From Undaria pinnatifida (Eukaryota; Sar; Phaeophyceae; Laminariales; Alariaceae): DNA of 64,000 nucleotides. Where the stretch lies: assembly GCA_012845835.1 (NCBI GenBank), contig JABAKD010000002.1, positions 26,087,210 through 26,151,209 on the forward strand, in the 5' to 3' direction. Position numbers and translations under genes: made by a program. The notes beneath the pieces were generated by a model. It was given only the letters and a program-made list of their open reading frames with translations, searched no databases and had not been told where the DNA came from. This document shows, piece by piece, positions 22,088 through 33,496 of the stretch; within the stretch, counting starts at the first letter, position 1, and every line of letters starts with the position of its first letter.

Positions 22088-22230
22088 GTTACCTTGTTAC
22101 CTTGTTACCTTGTTACCTTGTTACCTTGTTACCTTGTTACCTTGTTACCTTGTTACCTTGTTACCTTGTTACCTTGTTACCTTGTTACCTTGTTACCTTG
22201 TTACCTTGTTACCTTGTTACCTTGTTACCT
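22088..22230 (+). repeat. 8-bp minisatellite GTTACCTT, about 18 units
   Basis: Near-perfect tandem array of 143 bp. The unit is not a multiple of three, so the frame through it cycles as LVTLLPCY. Confidence 0.95.
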
Positions 22231-22294
22231 CGTGCTGCTATTAATAGGTGTGGTGGTGAGTTAGTTACCTTTATGTACATACGTGCACGTCGTG

Positions 22295-22615
22295 TATAAA
22301 AATAAAAATTCACTCCAGCTGTGAGATCGAATAATTTGTCGAAAGTCATCTTTGCGAGCTGTGTGTGTGATACTCCGATCGCGCGCAATACGGGTTGTTG
22401 TTGTTGTTGTTGTTGTTCTCACATTAACTCTTGTCAAACATCTAGAGTCCGTGGTCACACAAAGGAGGATATATAGGTCGGCGACTCCCCTTGTGACTAC
22501 GATGTATAGCTATCAGGGTCAACAGGATGATTTTAGTCAGAGGATATATAGGTCGGCGACTCCCCTTGTGACTACAATGTATAGCTATCAGGGTCAACAA
22601 CAGGGTGACATATAG
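22295..22615 (+). repeat. F5 repeat with an internal 75-bp tandem duplication
   Basis: The 5' part is standard F5 and includes a GTT microsatellite at about 22393-22416. The segment beginning AGGATATATAGGTCGGCGAC occurs at 22466 and again at 22541, so the 3' half is duplicated in tandem. Confidence 0.75.
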
Positions 22616-22831
22616 ACTATAATGTACACATAGACTATACGTATTCGAATATAATAGTTTCTTTTTTTTCTTGTTCATTCGCTCATTCATACAAACTCTG
22701 CGGTGTATGCTAATATACTATATTGCTAATACAACCCGGCGGTGGTACTTTGGTGTTGGTTTGTGTGACATTTTCTTTATTTGCATAAATATCTCACATA
22801 GTTTCTGCTGGCTGCTCTAGGGTTGCACCGC

Positions 22832-22839
22832 TATAAATA
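22832..22839 (+). promoter_or_regulatory. TATA-box-like sequence
   Basis: TATAAATA in CACCGCTATAAATACAGC, about 55 bases before the ATG of the small ORF at 22893. Composition alone cannot prove a promoter. Confidence 0.3.
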
Positions 22840-22892
22840 CAGCAGTATCTTCGCGCCTGTTCTTTCCTCCGGTATAGTGTGGGTCGAAAATA

Positions 22893-23022
22893 ATGGCATC
22901 ATCACCTCCCGCGGCTGGCGGTTTTGCCATCACCGTCGCGAATAGGACTGTTTTGAGTGTCCTGTGTCCTGTGCTGCTTGCTGCGCCGACACTCAAACTG
23001 AACCATAACGACGGTAAAGAAG

Positions 23023-23053
<31 letters not shown>

Positions 23054-23057
23054 CTAG
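22893..23057 (+). CDS. Possible small ORF, 54 residues, acidic tail
   Basis: ATG with a purine at -3 (ATAATGG). It begins MASSPPAAGGFAITVANRT, continues with a hydrophobic stretch (VLSVLCPVLLAAP) and ends in a run of 10 Glu from a GAA/AAG microsatellite before a TAG. I do not recognise a family. The TATA-like sequence upstream and the start context are the only positive signs; a microsatellite-derived chance frame is equally possible. It could also be a first exon. Confidence 0.2.
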
Positions 23058-23059
23058 AT

Positions 23060-23810
23060 CCTGTAGACTGACCCTTCGTGATTGGATGGGTGGGTGGTGA
23101 CTTGGTCGAGTCCTCCATTCTTTTGTCTCTTGTGGTGGGGAATTTCAGAGTTTCGGGTTTTTTAGTTGTGAGCTTCGGAGGCAGGGGTGAACTCGACGAC
23201 AAGATATTGCTCCTTGTAGGCGTCACAGGGGTGAGACGTCACTCTGAGATCACCATTCCTGTCGCTGTTCCGGATAATTCAGGCATTCCCTTTTATTACA
23301 AGAGGGACAGCAGTTAGTTAGTTTCCAAGAAGAGTAAATAGCGATCCGGTACTCGGGCCACGCGATCAAAATTGGTCGCCCTCCGGTTTGGCTTTAGAAT
23401 CGCGCCCCGCGCTTGACAAAATGTTTTGCTAACCTGGCTTCCCCACTCTCGGGCGTCTTGTTCCTTGCCTGGGAACACAAATAATCCGTACAACAAGGGC
23501 TTCTCGTTTACCCGTCATCAGCCATAATACATATTAATATTAATAGTTTTGTCGCGCGTTACTATTTGGCTGACTATTATTGGTGTGTGTACGTGTGCGT
23601 GTGCGTGCGCTATTTTAAACCGAGATGTTATATTTCCACCCATATGATGGCATCTACATCATCTCCATCCACCACAAACCAGCATTCGATGTGTAGCTAT
23701 TCATGTATTATTGGTGAAGATATATATGGTGAATTGTCAGGTAAGCTATTATAGTCTAATAGGGGTAAAAGCTTATCTGTCCATTTTTAGTTTTATTTTC
23801 ACACGTCTGG
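23060..23810. other. No assignable gene
   Basis: Frames at 23078-23317 (+) and 23314-23496 (-) are open but have no motif I can name. Confidence 0.3.
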
Positions 23811-23814
23811 CAGA

Positions 23815-24095
23815 TCGCGATATAGATGATGTACATCATCTACATAGATCATTTAGATCATCTAGATCTAGATCATATATCTGTCGTTAAGATATGTATT
23901 GTGTCCGGGATCTGTGCTGCACAGATCCAAAACCCAGGAAACATGTACTAAAAGCCATATCCACCAGATCCTCCACCAGATCACCAGGCAACATGATCTA
24001 CAATACAGGCCATGATGCAGATCGTATAGGACCAAGGATGGATCTGTCTTCCCCGAATGACACAGATCACAAAGATCATCAATAGGGATCTAATC
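23815..24095. repeat. GATC-rich segment
   Basis: More than fifteen GATC words, including AGATCATCTAGATCTAGATC and CACCAGATCCTCCACCAG. It resembles 7060-7320 and 30645-30900 in word content. Confidence 0.55.
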
Positions 24096-24229
24096 TGCCC
24101 TCTAACATAGATGCGAGCAATTTTGTACGTATGACCCTCATGTATCTTGTACCACCAGGTACTTGTACACTCTGTTATCAAGTAAATATCGGCATATTTT
24201 TTGTTGCTCATCCCATTTATTATATCGTG

Positions 24230-24425
24230 GGACTTTTCTTTTTCGCTCTTCTTGTGCTTCGTCCCTACCTAGCCGTATATAACTCAGATCCAGGGCCACT
24301 CGTACAGGCTCTTCTCCCCCGTCCCCACCACGGTACGTGCCTTCTTCAGTGTTATCGCGAGAAGGCTTCAGCTCGCTCTTTCTTTTCCCTCGTCGACTCG
24401 CATCGAATTGCGGCAACAATAACAA
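24230..24425 (-). mobile_element. F6 SINE body
   Basis: Reverse F6: AACTCAGATCCAGGGCCACT, TTATCGCGAGAAGGC and GTCGACTCGCATCGAATTGC. Confidence 0.65.
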
Positions 24426-24474
24426 CGAAGATGGTCTACTATCAATAATACCTCTCATCATGTCATATATACAC

Positions 24475-24572
24475 ACAACTCGTAATACGCGCGATCGGAG
24501 TATCACACACAGCTTGCAAAGATGAGTTTCGACGAAATCTTCGATCTCACAGCTGGAGTGTATTTTCATCTT
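24475..24572 (-). repeat. F5 repeat, 5' part
   Basis: ACGCGCGATCGGAGTATCAC, GCTTGCAAAGATGAGTTTCG and ATCTCACAGCTGGAGTGTAT, the F5 start read backwards. Confidence 0.7.
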
Positions 24573-24595
24573 TTATAATATACTCGGAGTACATA

Positions 24596-24699
24596 TTACG
24601 GAGGACGATAGTAAATAGGACCAAATATTGTTAGTAAAAATAAATGATATATGGGTTTTTGTATCCACCGTAGGTCCTATTTACTAGGGTCCCCCGTAA
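24596..24699. mobile_element. Small TA-flanked MITE (104 bp)
   Basis: Ends are TTACGGAGGAC...AGTAAATAGGACC and its near-perfect inverse GGTCCTATTTACT...GTCCCCCGTAA, about 26 bp of TIR with a few mismatches. TA stands on both outer sides (24594-24595 and 24700-24701), as Tc1/mariner-type insertion leaves. No coding capacity. Confidence 0.75.
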
Positions 24700-24825
24700 T
24701 AGGACCTTAAAAACTCCGCCCTCCCCTCACCGGTTATACCACTTACAGGATACACTTGATAAAGTGATGCATTTCCTTCCACACAGCTGTCAGATTTTTG
24801 TCCCCCTCATGAACGGGTCTTATAG

Positions 24826-25050
24826 TTTCCGCGCACAGACTGATTGACATCACACCCCTGTTGACCCTGGTACAAGCTACACTGTAGTTCCAAGGAGAGT
24901 CACCGACCTATACCCTTAATGAGGATACATAACCAGTAATACGCGCGATCGAAGTGCATCACCCACACACACAGCTCGCAACAGATGAGTCTCGACAAAA
25001 CCTTCGATCTCACAGCTCGATCGAGTGAGTGTATTTTTATTTTTGTAACA
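24826..25050 (-). repeat. F5 repeat, near full length
   Basis: From CTTATAGTTTCCGCGCACAG to GAGTGTATTTTTATTTTTG, all landmarks in reverse order. Confidence 0.75.
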
Positions 25051-25159
25051 TACATATTATACTGCTGCAAAAAATGGTACTGAGAGCTGCTCTGTACCTA
25101 GACTAACCCGAAGGGTGCGCCCCAGCTAGCGTTGGGCTGCGAAAGCAACTGAGTTAAAT

Positions 25160-25259
25160 CGACACACGACGCGTATGAAAATACGTGGAAGTGTGGTGAG
25201 CTAAAGCTTTTTTTTATTTTTCCCCATCCGCCGGAAGATAAAAAAAAACAAAAAAAAAC
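25160..25259 (+). mobile_element. Poly(A) micro-retroposon, copy 2
   Basis: CGACACACGACGCGTAT, GAAA, ATACGTGGAAGTGTGG, TGAGCTAAAGC, TATTTTTCCCC, ATCCGCCGGAAGAT and an A-rich tail. The 5' end is the same as in the 45.9-kb copy. I see no clear target-site duplication. Confidence 0.8.
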
Positions 25260-25305
25260 TAACCTTTACACTTTTCCCGCAAAACAATACGTGGCATTTG
25301 TGTGT

Positions 25306-25480
25306 GTGTGTTCTTCACATTAAACCGTTCTTCTACTCGTCGACATCCAGCACGCCCAGTGTCCGTACTGATTCTTCACCCTAGAAAGATCAGCTCTGTG
25401 GTCACAAGCTACGACACAGACATAATGCATCGTAATGCATTCGACAACGCAATGTCATGCCCTAGTACTGGGTACGACAG
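25306..25480 (+). repeat. F9 repeat
   Basis: GTTCTTCACATTAAACCG, ACATCCAGCACGCCCAGTGT and CTCTGTGGTCACAAGCTACG match 42932-43140 and 45548-45750. Confidence 0.65.
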
Positions 25481-25870
25481 GCACAACATACATACGTCAG
25501 CAACAGAAATACATTGGAAGAGAGAAATACATTTACGAGTCATTTAGTGTTTTACATACAGCTAGTAGTGGGGGGCTCCCAATATTGCCGGTATATGTGC
25601 CAGCCCAACATATACTGGCATTATTCAGGGCGCACCTTCGGCACTATTGTGTTGTTGTGTGGGTTACCCAGGTACCATGGTATACTACGGAGAATTGTAG
25701 TCGTGCCACAACAAGCGGTTTCATCGGCACTACAGAGAGCAGTGGCACTATTCAATCAGCACTATTTAGGAGCCCCTCAACAATGTGTCAAGTGTAATAA
25801 TAATACGTGCGACCCATACTCGTATAATACGCATTAATGCACAACTGCCTTTGTTTATGTAACAGACCTT
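25481..25870. other. No gene seen
   Basis: Two open frames with no family motif. Confidence 0.4.
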
Positions 25871-26310
25871 GTAAGGCTTAGTTTGGGTAAGCAATCGGTT
25901 AACATTTTGCAAGTAAGTGGTCACAAAGAAAGACGCATGCTACAAGACTGCAAGATAGAAAAGTAACACTTTTTAGTAATTTTTTTCGGGGGGGGGGAAA
26001 TGGCGGCGCACCTTAACCCAAACTCGTCGGAAATTGGCCGTTTTTTCTTCATGATTTATTCTACTTTTAGACCTAAAAAGGCCATGGAATTTTTCATCCG
26101 GGGTACGTAGCGCAGTTTTGTTTGTTTCTCCATGATGAATGAATATAAGTTTTTGGGAGAAGAAGAGGTGTCTTGAGCTCCCAGGGATCGAGGTAAACCC
26201 CGAAAAAAAGTGCTGCACCCTTTATCTTGTAGCGCGCGTCTCAAACGGATTACCAAATACCCCGCTAATGGCGTCGAGACGGCAACGATTGCTTACCCAA
26301 ACTAAGCCTA
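25871..26310. mobile_element. TIR element of ~440 bp with F2-like interior
   Basis: GGCTTAGTTTGGGTAAGCAA (from 25876) is inverted as TTGCTTACCCAAACTAAGCC (to about 26308), a TIR of about 23 bp. The inside (CCATGATGAATGAATATAAG, TTTTTCATCCGGGGTACG) is F2 in reverse. No transposase frame. A non-autonomous DNA element is likely. Confidence 0.65.
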
Positions 26311-26369
26311 ATATATATATACTTGAAGTATGTAACATCATATAATACACCACGGTATAAAATCGATGC

Positions 26370-26990
26370 GAGTCGACGAGGGAAGAAAGAGGGCTTACTA
26401 AGCCTTTTTGCGACAAAAACGAAGGCACACGTATACCGTAGCGTAGTAGTAGTAGTATTAGTAGTATGTAATGGAGTGCCCTCCGTAGAAGGATAGCTTT
26501 ATAGATTCGACGTGAAGCCATGTCATGGTTGAGGTGAAACCACGTGACTTTAGATGCCACATTCACGTCAAGGCCATCATAGATTGGCGATAATGTAGGT
26601 GACGATGATGGGACAAGCAGGACGCCCCACATCTCGCTACCTGCTCCTCCCGCTCTACCTGCTCTACCCAGCCCTATCGTGGCTAGGCCTGTGTTGTCTG
26701 TCTTTTAGAGTCCAATGAAGAGGAAATAATGTATAAGCTTTTGAGTCTATCCAGCGAGCCATGAGGCGAGACCAAACAAGGGCACCGGAACCCATGAGGA
26801 GCACGCTTCCCAACACCGACCAACCACGCATCCCCCACTCGGAGTACTACAACAAGTAGCGAAGAGGGGGGAAGGAGAGCCTGCTTACTAGTGTCCCCCT
26901 GGATCTGAATTACGTCAAAAGGGAGAGGGATAGAAGGAGAAAGAAAAAGCGCGTATGTATACAGTAATAAATGAGATGGTGAGCGCGGAA
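26370..26990 (+). mobile_element. F6 SINE split by ~400 bp of other sequence
   Basis: The 5' body (GATGCGAGTCGACGAGGG to about 26450) and 3' body (AGAGGGGGGAAGGAGAGCC from about 26867 to the A-rich end) are separated by unrelated sequence. GTAGCG is found at both junctions, but a nearby TAG microsatellite makes the boundaries uncertain. Confidence 0.55.
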
Positions 26991-27900
26991 AACGAAAACA
27001 TAAACAAAAACCACCGATCGGGGGTGGGTACTGGTATAACGTATTTGAAGTGAGATACCACGCAGTTTGTTGTCTTAGAATCTATACCACTTCACCATAG
27101 GAAACCATCCTCGCAATGACAAAAAACAAGAAATCACGAGAAAAAAAAGAGAGGTCAAATCACATATATACTTCGAAAGTACATAGATGGGTTGTCACGT
27201 TGTCACGCGGGGGCTCGTTACGTACCACTCGACCATACACACGAAGCCAACCCGGGTAATTAAAAAAAACAAACCTGTGGTATATCGCGAAAATAAGGTA
27301 TCACGTTGTCACCCGGGGTGATTTATTCCTTACATAAAGCATACATTCACATGGCACTGCTACACTAGCTGTACCTCTGTCCGGTCAAAGACAAAAAGTA
27401 TGACGACCACACATGGCCAACCCCCACAAACGTTCAAAAATGTTAGTATTATTACTAATTATTAATAGGGAACGAATATTCCTCGCCAGCAGGAAGAGGA
27501 GTGGGACGAAAAACTAAAACCTTTGAATTAAAAAAACCCTCTGGCTGGTTGATGATGCGGCCTGTCTGTCATTCTATGTCTTTCTGTCTTTCTGTCTCTG
27601 TCTCTCTGTCTGCCTGTCTGTCTGTGGTTGCCGGGCGGGTTAGTCTCTTCTGAGGAGGTGAGTGAGTGGGGGGGTGGCGCACGGCGGGATTGTTTTCATA
27701 ATGTCGTCGCTGATTGATTTGCCTCGTCGTGAATAGACGACGACTATGTTGCAATACAAACAACATTCTTCCTCTGTCCTGTCAAAATATACAAGCATAG
27801 GCAATACACTACTACTGCTATTGATTATGATGTTTGGCATCCTATACACTAACCATGTGTTTAAAGTATGATGTTTGACATCTTATCTACGTATATGTAT
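26991..27900. other. No gene seen
   Basis: Unassigned; a (TCTG/TCTC)n stretch at about 27565-27625. Confidence 0.4.
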
Positions 27901-27901
27901 A

Positions 27902-27992
27902 TGTTGTGCAGCATGAATAAGCTTCAACGTCAATCCTTCATAATCATTCTACAAAATATTGGAGATTACCGACGGAAACCCATTCGTTGCGC
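27902..27992 (+). repeat. F10 repeat, first of three
   Basis: GCAGCATGAATAAGCTTCAACGTCAATC ... GGAAACCCATTC in outline. The others are at 29066-29170 (GTAGCATGAGCTTCAACG) and 31105-31200 (GGCATGAGCTTCAACGTCC). Confidence 0.5.
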
Positions 27993-28735
27993 TATTTATA
28001 GCAAGGAGGAACTGTTGTAAGTCATGTATATAAAGCTGTTGTTGTTGCTGATTGGTTTTACACTTTTTCGACGACACTGCTGTGTAATTAGAAGAAAAAA
28101 AAAAGAACAACACACTTTCATAGCTCTGCCAGATCGAAAAAATTATTAAACGACACTGACTACTAACTTTCCCTGGTATACAGTTAGTCGGTTTTAGACG
28201 TAGCTAATCATGGTTACTTACTGTAGTTTTAGACTATATAACATCACTGTACGACCATATCATACCTGGTGGGGTATTTTCGCCCTCCGAGATGATGTTA
28301 TAGTAATAGAGTGTGTCAGCTCGGCACAAACGACCATCACGCAGTCAAGTCATCATACTTCGAAGTACATTTTTGGTAGTCAACCTAGAGCAAAGAGAAA
28401 GAAAACCTTAACGGCATAAGGAAGCTATAACTTTCACATAACTCCTTCGACTACTACTGCTACTACTGTGTTGTTGCACAACACAGCAGAGCAATACCTT
28501 TTTGTACACTGGCCTTCTCCAGCTTCCGTCCGGCCAAAAAAAATGGACCTCCTCTTCATCCTGTCGCCTTTTCTATGGCTTTTTTTCTCTGCTACACATA
28601 CATGCCATACAGTTCAAGGTCCCTCTTGTTGGTGCGGTATGCCTTGCTAGGCCAAAATATCCGCACTAAACATGTAAGGCGGGCCTCGGCACTTAAGTGG
28701 TCCACCGATTATGTGTGTACTCTGCAGGACGAGGT
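27993..28735. other. No gene seen
   Basis: Unassigned. TACTTCGAAGTA lies at 28356. Confidence 0.4.
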
Positions 28736-28739
28736 CGGG

Positions 28740-28960
28740 ACACGCGAAATTCCGTGGATTTTCACGGGTCAGATCACTTCTCGCGGGTCGGATCGGGGTC
28801 AGGGTGATCCGGCCCGACCCGTGAGATTTGAAAACCTCTTGGCCCGACGCGATCCAGCCCGGAGATTTCCGAGACCCCACAGATCTGACCCAACCCCCGG
28901 CTCGACCCGCGAGGTTTTAAAAAACCTCCTGATCCGACCCGCGAGCCGGGTGATGACCCT
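28740..28960. repeat. GACCCG/CGGGTC repeats in both orientations
   Basis: Words such as CGACCCGTGAGATTTGAAAA and CGACCCGCGAGGTTTTAAAA recur about every 35-60 bp, with reversed CGGGTCGGATC and CGGGTCAGATC to the left. The segment can fold back on itself. Confidence 0.6.
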
Positions 28961-29384
28961 CGAAAAGCTCTGCCAAATTCCACAGCGCTAAACAGGGACC
29001 CCGCACTAAAGGGTATCGCACTAACGCGGGACCCCGAGTGTGGCATTATCGGTATGTTGGCCATCCGACAATGCGCAGGTAGCATGAGCTTCAACGTTGA
29101 TCACTAATAAACATTCTCAGAAGGTAGCAGAAAACAAAAATGTGGAAACCCATTGAAAAGGAAACCTATGCACAAACTACATCAAATCCCTGAGGTATGA
29201 ACCTACGCTCTACATTGGTATAGCGTTGTCTCCTAAGCTGTGTCTGGGCTCCGTTCCCAGATAATTCATGTATCGGTCGGTGACCCTGCCCTCCTATAGT
29301 CTCCTGGCATTTTGAGTTTGAATTGGGACACCCTCCTCTCCTCGAGATGGCCGTATCTGTGCGTAGTACCCGAGGTGACCTGCC

Positions 29385-29645
29385 TCCATCCCACACACTG
29401 CCAAAGAAAGTATGCACAAGGTGCCAAAGTCCGCCTCACAAGTGGTTCTTCGTAGGGTGCAGCCCACTCTTCATGCGACTCGCCGAACACCTCACGGAGC
29501 TTCGCGCTTGTGGTGAACGCGATGTCTGTCTAATAAGTCAAAAGCCGATGTGCTCCATCCCGGCATAGTAGGGATGCGAGGGTCTATGATCATACGACGA
29601 CGGCCATGCACAAGCTGAATACACTCCCGTCCCCCGTCCCCCCAC
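29385..29645 (+). mobile_element. F1 repeat, copy 4, diverged and 5' truncated
   Basis: AAGAAAGTATGCACAAGGTG, GTGGTTCTTCGTAGGGTG and CATGCGACTCGCCGAACACC, ending in C-rich sequence. More diverged than the other copies. Confidence 0.65.
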
Positions 29646-30086
29646 CCTCACTTACATCCTTCTGGCGATCCCGCAAATAATTTGAGTTTGAGTCGAGACA
29701 CCTTCCTCGAGATGGCTACTCGTACCTGTGTGGACCGACCGTGGTCACAGAGGCGTTCCTTGCCGATGAATGTTCTAGCAGAGGACTCCCCTCCCTCCCT
29801 CGTTGACGCGGGCTACAGTACGGGCAGCACTCACTTGTTGAATGTTTTGGATGCTGGTCGGCGCCGCCCCACAACCGAATATTTATTTACCCATAGATGG
29901 CGATGTCGGAAACGTGACAAAACTTCACCGAGAGTACCCCCAGGTACGAAAAGAACACGCCTTTCAAAATCGTCAGCGAGTGTCCCCCCCCCCCCCCTTT
30001 GTGGTTGTCCGCACGAACACGATGCGCAGGATCACTTGGGGCGCACGCGACGGTCGGACGTATCTTAGTACATCAAAGTTTCTTCT

Positions 30087-30178
30087 GTTATCTGTCGCGG
30101 GCAATGTATCATGACTTTCAGTACGGCGGGATTGTGTTATCTGTCGCGGGCAATGTATGGCTTTCAGTACGGCGGGCC
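30087..30178 (+). repeat. 49-bp tandem duplication
   Basis: GTTATCTGTCGCGGGCAATG begins at 30087 and 30136, each followed by CTTTCAGTACGGCGGG. Confidence 0.85.
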
Positions 30179-30640
30179 ACGCCGATTTGACCGCTCTTAA
30201 GCCCCGAATGCTCTGGTTACAGGCGCTCTTAAATCGAGGTTCCCACTCTAATCCGGTGGACCACATGCCCTCCAACACTTTCACGAACAATGTCGTCGGT
30301 GGGGCAACCCTATATTATTGTTGTTTCTATAAAATGTTGCTACATTTGTTCCTCCGATAACGTAGCGCAGATGCCTTTCCGATGCAAATCGCTTATTCTT
30401 TCGTCATGTAGAGAGTAGTATCTATTCCAGGATAACCGTTTCCTACTTCTATGATAACCGTTTCCTTATTTCACTTTCCCACATAGTTTCATTTAGAGCT
30501 ACAATCTAGCCTACTCCTCGTTAGCATTCCATCTATTATTACCCCCTACGCTTCCATAACATCCCCCCTCTGCTACAACTAGCTTGCCGCCAGGTCGCCG
30601 ATGAAGCTTTTGCCTTCTAGCCCCGACACGCCTAAAACAT
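30179..30640. other. No gene seen
   Basis: Near 30356-30410 a stretch (AGATGCCTTTCCGATGCAAA) resembles part of the LTR-like repeat at 61.6 kb. Confidence 0.4.
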
Positions 30641-30644
30641 TTTA

Positions 30645-30900
30645 CACCTCGGATAGATCAGATAGGTCCCCGTTCATGATCTATGTCTCTCAGAGATCAG
30701 ATATATCCCTGGTCTATGTGAACTGCACGGGCTAGATCGTGTTGCCGGGTAGGGGCTCTATGATCCGCACGCTCTAGCACATGTTTTCTTGTTCGGATAT
30801 ATATATGTACTACATATCTCCCGTACAACATGTACAGACAGAGGATCTGGATTATCTACACTAAATCATGATCTGTCATCAGATATGTTTTAAACGTTTC
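30645..30900. repeat. GATC-rich segment
   Basis: AGATCAGATAGGTCC, CTCAGAGATCAGATATATCC and GGATCTGGATTATC. Fourth such stretch in the window. Confidence 0.5.
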
Positions 30901-32600
30901 CACCGCGAAGGTATCACAGCAAGTTCATGATTCCGGACGAGTGTGCTCAGTAGTGTCAACGCTTGCGCAGCCCGGTGGTAGAGAGGCAGCTCATTAATCC
31001 GCTGTGGTCAGCGCTTGCCCCCTCGCAGGTGTATCTGGTAAGACTTACTCTTTAGGTGGGTACGTTTTTCATATTCTTCTGTTTGTTTGTCTCATCCAAA
31101 AATTGTGCGGCATGAGCTTCAACGTCCACCGCTCATGAAACGTTATCAAAAGGAAGAAGAAACTGGGCATTTCCAAATTTATTCACCACGTTGGCGCCGT
31201 AGTACGTGTTTGCTCGAGCGCGGCTCGGGAATAGAGGCGGTTGATCCGACGCAGTCAGCGCTGCCGCTTCGCACGTGTACCCGCGCCTGTTTGCGGGTCT
31301 GCGTGGGCTGTATACAGTAGGATGATTTTGTCGCGGTACTGCAGGATCGGCGCGTCCCGAAGATCTCCTCTCCTGGCGACCAGGCCAGACGTAAACCATG
31401 ATACCCGCTGAGCCGCATAGCAGTCAGCGCTGACCGAATATGTAGCCCTGGGGTTCGGATTTGCCGCGAAGGACTCTCCACTTACGACTTCGTGGGGGAT
31501 CCCAAGCCGGTTAAGCAACTTCGTCAGCCTGTATAAATTGATGCCAGATCATGCTGCTGTCATGTTAGCCAATCAGATACGGAAATTAACGGTATATTGT
31601 GTTAGCCAATCGGAAACGGAGATCTCCTACAACTCTTACTACCGCTACTCTTCACCCCTCCTCAAAAACATCCCCACTTACAACAACTCGGCAGCCTCGA
31701 AAATTGTGCACTACAAACGAATCAATACGTCTGGTGACAATGTACCTTGCTTATTTTATGTTACTATGTCGACGAACGACGCTTCTTCTGCGTCCGTAGG
31801 TTGTGTGATGTGTGTGATATCATGCTCCCCCGTCGGCGCCATTTCAAGCTGTGAAATCAATTAATGCAAGAATTTCGTCTACACTCTTCAAGCCTCTCGA
31901 CTTAAAGGGCGGTCAAGCCGCCTTCGGCAAGATTCAAGGCATAGAGCATGTGACAGATCGGTCGGAGGTGCGGTTGGCTTGTACTGGTTCACCTGCGGTT
32001 CGGGTTTTCGGAAAACGGATGTGTGCGTATCGCATGCTCACGCGGACTGCATCATCGCACCGGGCGCGCGTTTTGGCCGCCTCTAGTTTAACACACGTGG
32101 TGTCGTGTTGTGTCGTCAAGTATGCTACTCTGTAGTATAGTATGATTTTTTACAGTGTCGGATCTTATGGGTGAGGAGAGTGATGATATATACACAATTT
32201 GGGTATATAATATTCGTAGCTTGATTTGAAGTCAATGGCTAATTTAGCGAATAGCTTGCTTCGTCGGCTTTCGGCACCATAGCCATATTCCACCTCCTGA
32301 GAGAAGATACTACCGGTACCTGGACTATCAACTGTGCCAGGTATTACTATATACGGCAAGTGCGTTACCGATTGTTGTTGCTGTTGGTGTTGCGTGGCCG
32401 TGATCTAGTCCGCGGTCACAGAACGGGGTCCAATGCACAAAAATATACAGCACCACAGTATAGGCGCCTTCCGAGGTAAAGTGTACGGTTATGACTTCAT
32501 TTGGTATTCGACAACGTGCAGCACGAGTTTCAAGAGCAAAAAACGCGATGACAAAACGCGGGGTGGGGGGTGGGTGTGGATATTAGTCCCCCCCCCCAAT
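30901..32600. other. No gene seen
   Basis: Three short stretches with GCAGTCAGCGCT-like words (about 31010, 31255 and 31425) look like remnants of one repeat. Frames at 31538-32135 have no motif. Confidence 0.4.
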
Positions 32601-32607
32601 CTACCCC

Positions 32608-33185
32608 CCGTATATATAATAGTTGGCCTCGGTTGACACCGACACGGTAAAACATTACATGTATATTGGGGTTGGCATTGGTTGGCAACAACGCTGTAAA
32701 ACATGCCAATCACTGCGTGAAGTGGACAACCAGGGTACCGTTATTCGTTTTTTGGCGGTCACTATGATGGTTGCGGACTTGGATCATATTGTGCGGGGTG
32801 AAGAACCCTAACTCCGCACACGGGGAATTATCGGCATCACGTAGTGTGAATATGGTAAGGCACCCACGAGGCAGTTACATAGTGATACCCATTGCTGTCT
32901 CCGGAGTGGCCACACCAGAAAACAAAGTAACTCATTGGTCGCTGTCAATTCATAGGCAAGAAAGTAGGCACAAGGTGCCGAAGTCCGCCTTTCGAGCGTT
33001 TGTTGGAAGGATGCAGCTCACCCTTCGTGAGACTCGTCGAACACCTCACGGCGCTTCGCGCTTGGTGCAAGCAATGTCTGCCTGGTTGGTGCAAACCCGA
33101 CGTGGTCCGTCCCGGCACAGTAGGGATGCGAGGGTCTATGGTCATACGACCACGACCATGCACAAACTGAGTACACCGCCCACCC
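32608..33185 (+). mobile_element. F1 repeat, copy 5, near complete
   Basis: ATATAATAGTTGGCCTCGG to CACAAACTGAGTACACCGCC. The C-tract is nearly absent here (CCGCCCACCC). A seven-C tract stands just before the 5' end. Confidence 0.8.
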
Positions 33186-33496
33186 AGTAAGATGGGTATC
33201 AATCACCCCCCTCCCTCCATTGGGGTGTTAAATTATTACACCGCAAATCAGGGTGCTTCCAATTTTGCTGTTTATGTGAAGGTTGTCAAACGATTGAGTG
33301 AGGTGGTTTGGGTCCGGGTCTCCATGCGTTTTGTACCCAGCTCCAGCGAGGTACTTTGTTGGCTAAGAGCACAACAAAACTCTTACAGCTGACGAAATTA
33401 TGATAATTTTATGAAGCAAGCCTCCGATACACCAAACACTCCGAGCCCGCCGCGCCTCGCCCACGTTCCCTCTGCTTTTTTAAACGATCTTCCACA

